Assembly: GCA_946886875.1 (NCBI GenBank)
Contig: CAMPJN010000014.1
Location: 1 to 23,616, forward strand
DNA from: an uncultured Pseudomonas sp.
GTDB lineage: Bacteria; Pseudomonadota; Gammaproteobacteria; Pseudomonadales; Pseudomonadaceae
Length of the DNA: 23,616 bases
Direction of reading: 5' to 3'
Shown here piece after piece: positions 21,281-23,616 of the stretch. The first letter of the stretch is position 1; the number at the start of each line of letters is the position of its first letter. The notes beneath the pieces are model-generated. The model saw only the letters and a list, made by a program, of their open reading frames with translations. It was not told the DNA's origin and did not search any database. The position numbers and the translations under genes are program-made.

Positions 21281-22419
21281 GAGCGCAATGCCACCCCGCT
21301 GTCATCCTCCCACCACACATAGACCTGGTCGTCCCAGGTCGGTCGGGCGCCACGGCGCTCGGCGTTGGCGACGAAGGACTGGACGATCTTGCCGCTCGGC
21401 AATTCCACGTGGAATACCGAATGGCCGCCCAGGTAGGCGATGTCGTGCACGGTGCCGCGCGACCAGTTGTATTCGCAGCTCGGCTGCTCGGTGGTGACCA
21501 GCAGCTTTTCCGGGCGGATGGCGTAGGTGATGCTCTTGTCCTGCACCGAGGTGCTGACGCCGTGGCCGACGTAGATGTTGCGTTCCAGGTCGGGGCTGTC
21601 GATCAGCGCGTGACCTTCCATGTCCTCGACTACCTGGCCTTCGAACAGGTTGACGTTGCCGATGAATTCGCAGACCAGGCGGCTGGTCGGGGTTTCATAG
21701 ATGTCCACCGGGCTGCCGATCTGAGCGATCCAACCGAGGTGCATGATGGCGATGCGCTGGGCCATGGTCATGGCCTCTTCCTGGTCGTGGGTGACCATCA
21801 CGCAGGTCACGCCGACCCGCTCAATGATTTCCACCAGCTCAAGCTGCATCTGCGAGCGCAGTTTCTTGTCCAGCGCGCCCATCGGCTCGTCGAGCAACAG
21901 CAATTTCGGGCTCTTGGCCAGGGAGCGGGCCAGGGCCACGCGCTGACGCTGGCCGCCGGACAGTTGATGCGGCTTGCGCTTGGCGTACTGGCTCATCTGC
22001 ACCAGCTTGAGCATTTCATCGACGCGGGCATCGATCTCGGCTTTCGGCAGGCGATCCTGCTTGAGGCCGAAGGCGATGTTATCGGCAACGCTCATATGCG
22101 GGAACAGCGCGTAGGACTGGAACATCATGTTGATCGGCCGTTCGTAGGGCGGCAGGTCGGTGATGTCTTGGCCGTCGAGCCAGATGCGCCCTTCGGTTGG
22201 CCGTTCGAAACCGGCGAGCATGCGCAGCAGGGTGGATTTACCCGAGCCCGAACCACCGAGCAGGGCGAAAATCTCGCCTTTGTTGATGGTCAGGGACACA
22301 TCGTCGACCGCAATGGTTTCGTCGAACTTCTTGGTCACCCGCTCGATCTTGACCAGCACCTCTTTGGGTTGCTGACCGCCTTCGAGAACCTTTTTATAGG
22401 CACTGGATGCAACTGCCAT
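21277..22419 (-). CDS. spuF: Polyamine ABC transporter ATP-binding protein, PotG/SpuF type
   Basis: A 380-residue ATPase energising polyamine import. The Walker A motif GGSGSGKS is at residues 55-62, the signature LSGGQRQR at 153-160, Walker B LLLLDEP with Glu178, and the switch His211 in VTHDQEEA. The C-terminal TOBE region (about 290-380) includes YAIRPEKLLV. The N-terminal extension MAVASSAYKKVLEGG is as in PotG homologues. GGGAG lies eight bases before the ATG. The 321-bp gap to the upstream binding-protein gene is unusually long for this operon and holds a stem-loop, so a separate promoter or partial termination is possible. Confidence 0.94.
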   Translation of the reverse strand: MAVASSAYKKVLEGGQQPKEVLVKIERVTKKFDETIAVDDVSLTINKGEIFALLGGSGSGKSTLLRMLAGFERPTEGRIWLDGQDITDLPPYERPINMMFQSYALFPHMSVADNIAFGLKQDRLPKAEIDARVDEMLKLVQMSQYAKRKPHQLSGGQRQRVALARSLAKSPKLLLLDEPMGALDKKLRSQMQLELVEIIERVGVTCVMVTHDQEEAMTMAQRIAIMHLGWIAQIGSPVDIYETPTSRLVCEFIGNVNLFEGQVVEDMEGHALIDSPDLERNIYVGHGVSTSVQDKSITYAIRPEKLLVTTEQPSCEYNWSRGTVHDIAYLGGHSVFHVELPSGKIVQSFVANAERRGARPTWDDQVYVWWEDDSGVALRS

Positions 22420-22693
22420 TACCGAACTCCCGCAAAAGTAGCGCCCGACCCCGACGGCCCGGCGTTTCGAAATGATTGAACTGACTTAGCTAACCGCGCA
22501 TCCGTCGAGGTATTACCAAAAAAAATGCGTGCCTATGGCTTCTCTGGTTGTCTGACAGACCGCCAAAAGGCTCCGAATTCATAGAAAAAATAGTGTTCGC
22601 TGCCGAACGATACAGACCGCAGCGTCAGGGCGAGGCCGGGACCCCGCCGGAGGAATCGAGACACATCTGCAAGCTTCCTTTTTTTATTGTCAG

Positions 22694-22721
22694 GGTTCTG
22701 GCGGGGTTGCCCGCCAGAACC
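22694..22721. promoter_or_regulatory. Strong intergenic stem-loop between the binding-protein gene and spuF
   Basis: A 12-bp perfect stem (GGTTCTGGCGGG / CCCGCCAGAACC) with a 4-base loop lies 20 bp past the stop codon of the binding-protein gene. No U tract follows on the minus strand. Such hairpins after binding-protein genes commonly protect the upstream message and lower downstream expression. The remaining 22420-22693 contains an A8 run (22518-22525) but no gene. Confidence 0.6.
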
Positions 22722-22740
22722 TGGATCGCTTCGTTTGCGC

Positions 22741-23616
<876 letters not shown>

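Noticed and set aside
22505..22540. Sigma54-like promoter upstream of spuF (GGCACG followed by a T-rich run on the minus strand)
   Set aside because: The -12 TTGC element is missing at the required spacing.

Overview
The window looks like chromosome of a gamma-proteobacterium of the genus Pseudomonas or a close relative. The backbone is GC-rich with Pseudomonas-style codon use. It carries a Pseudomonas-type serA, a spu-type polyamine transporter, a penicillin-acylase-family acyl-homoserine-lactone acylase, and many short extragenic palindromic repeats. From memory, in P. aeruginosa PAO1 the spu genes (PA0297-PA0304), the acylase gene hacB (PA0305) and serA (PA0316) lie close together, so this window appears to be the same neighbourhood with rearrangements and extra genes.

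Layout. 1-1190: 3' part of serA with a strong intrinsic terminator. 1196-2517: a complete IS3-family insertion sequence with matching inverted ends, a 3-bp target duplication and a -1 frameshift signal, placed just past the serA terminator. 2518-7579: backbone genes, namely a DUF523 protein, a 2-oxoglutarate/Fe(II) oxygenase, a secreted protein with DUF2059-like motifs, an alpha/beta hydrolase, a membrane-anchored thioredoxin-like protein and an AraC-family regulator. 7686-11477: a penicillin-acylase/AHL-acylase gene divergent from the AraC gene, followed 30 bp later by a secreted FAD-dependent oxidoreductase.

11478-14080 is a patchwork that is visibly AT-richer than its surroundings. It holds a fragment of a small gene family I associate with mobile elements, two small lipoproteins between near-identical 24-bp direct repeats, a tiny two-helix membrane protein, a cysteine-containing periplasmic protein and a second 2OG-Fe(II) oxygenase. 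14142-19262 is a GC-rich run of small accessory enzymes: a VOC protein, a cupin, a TetR regulator divergent from a protein made of two tandem YdhR domains (with a double operator-like site between them), glyoxalase I, an MmcQ/YjbR protein, a GNAT acetyltransferase, a TfoX N-terminal-domain protein and a secreted CE1/PHB-depolymerase-like esterase.

19473-23616, on the minus strand, is the polyamine ABC transporter: spuH, spuG and spuF are chained by 4-bp overlaps, and the binding-protein gene upstream (spuE or spuD) runs off the window end. A strong stem-loop separates the binding-protein gene from spuF.

Functionally the window combines serine biosynthesis, polyamine uptake, a probable quorum-signal-degrading acylase and a set of detoxification-type enzymes. 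I found no CRISPR array, tRNA, rRNA, phage structural genes or recognisable multi-gene defence system. The least explained parts are the direct-repeat-flanked lipoprotein pair and the TetR/tandem-YdhR pair.
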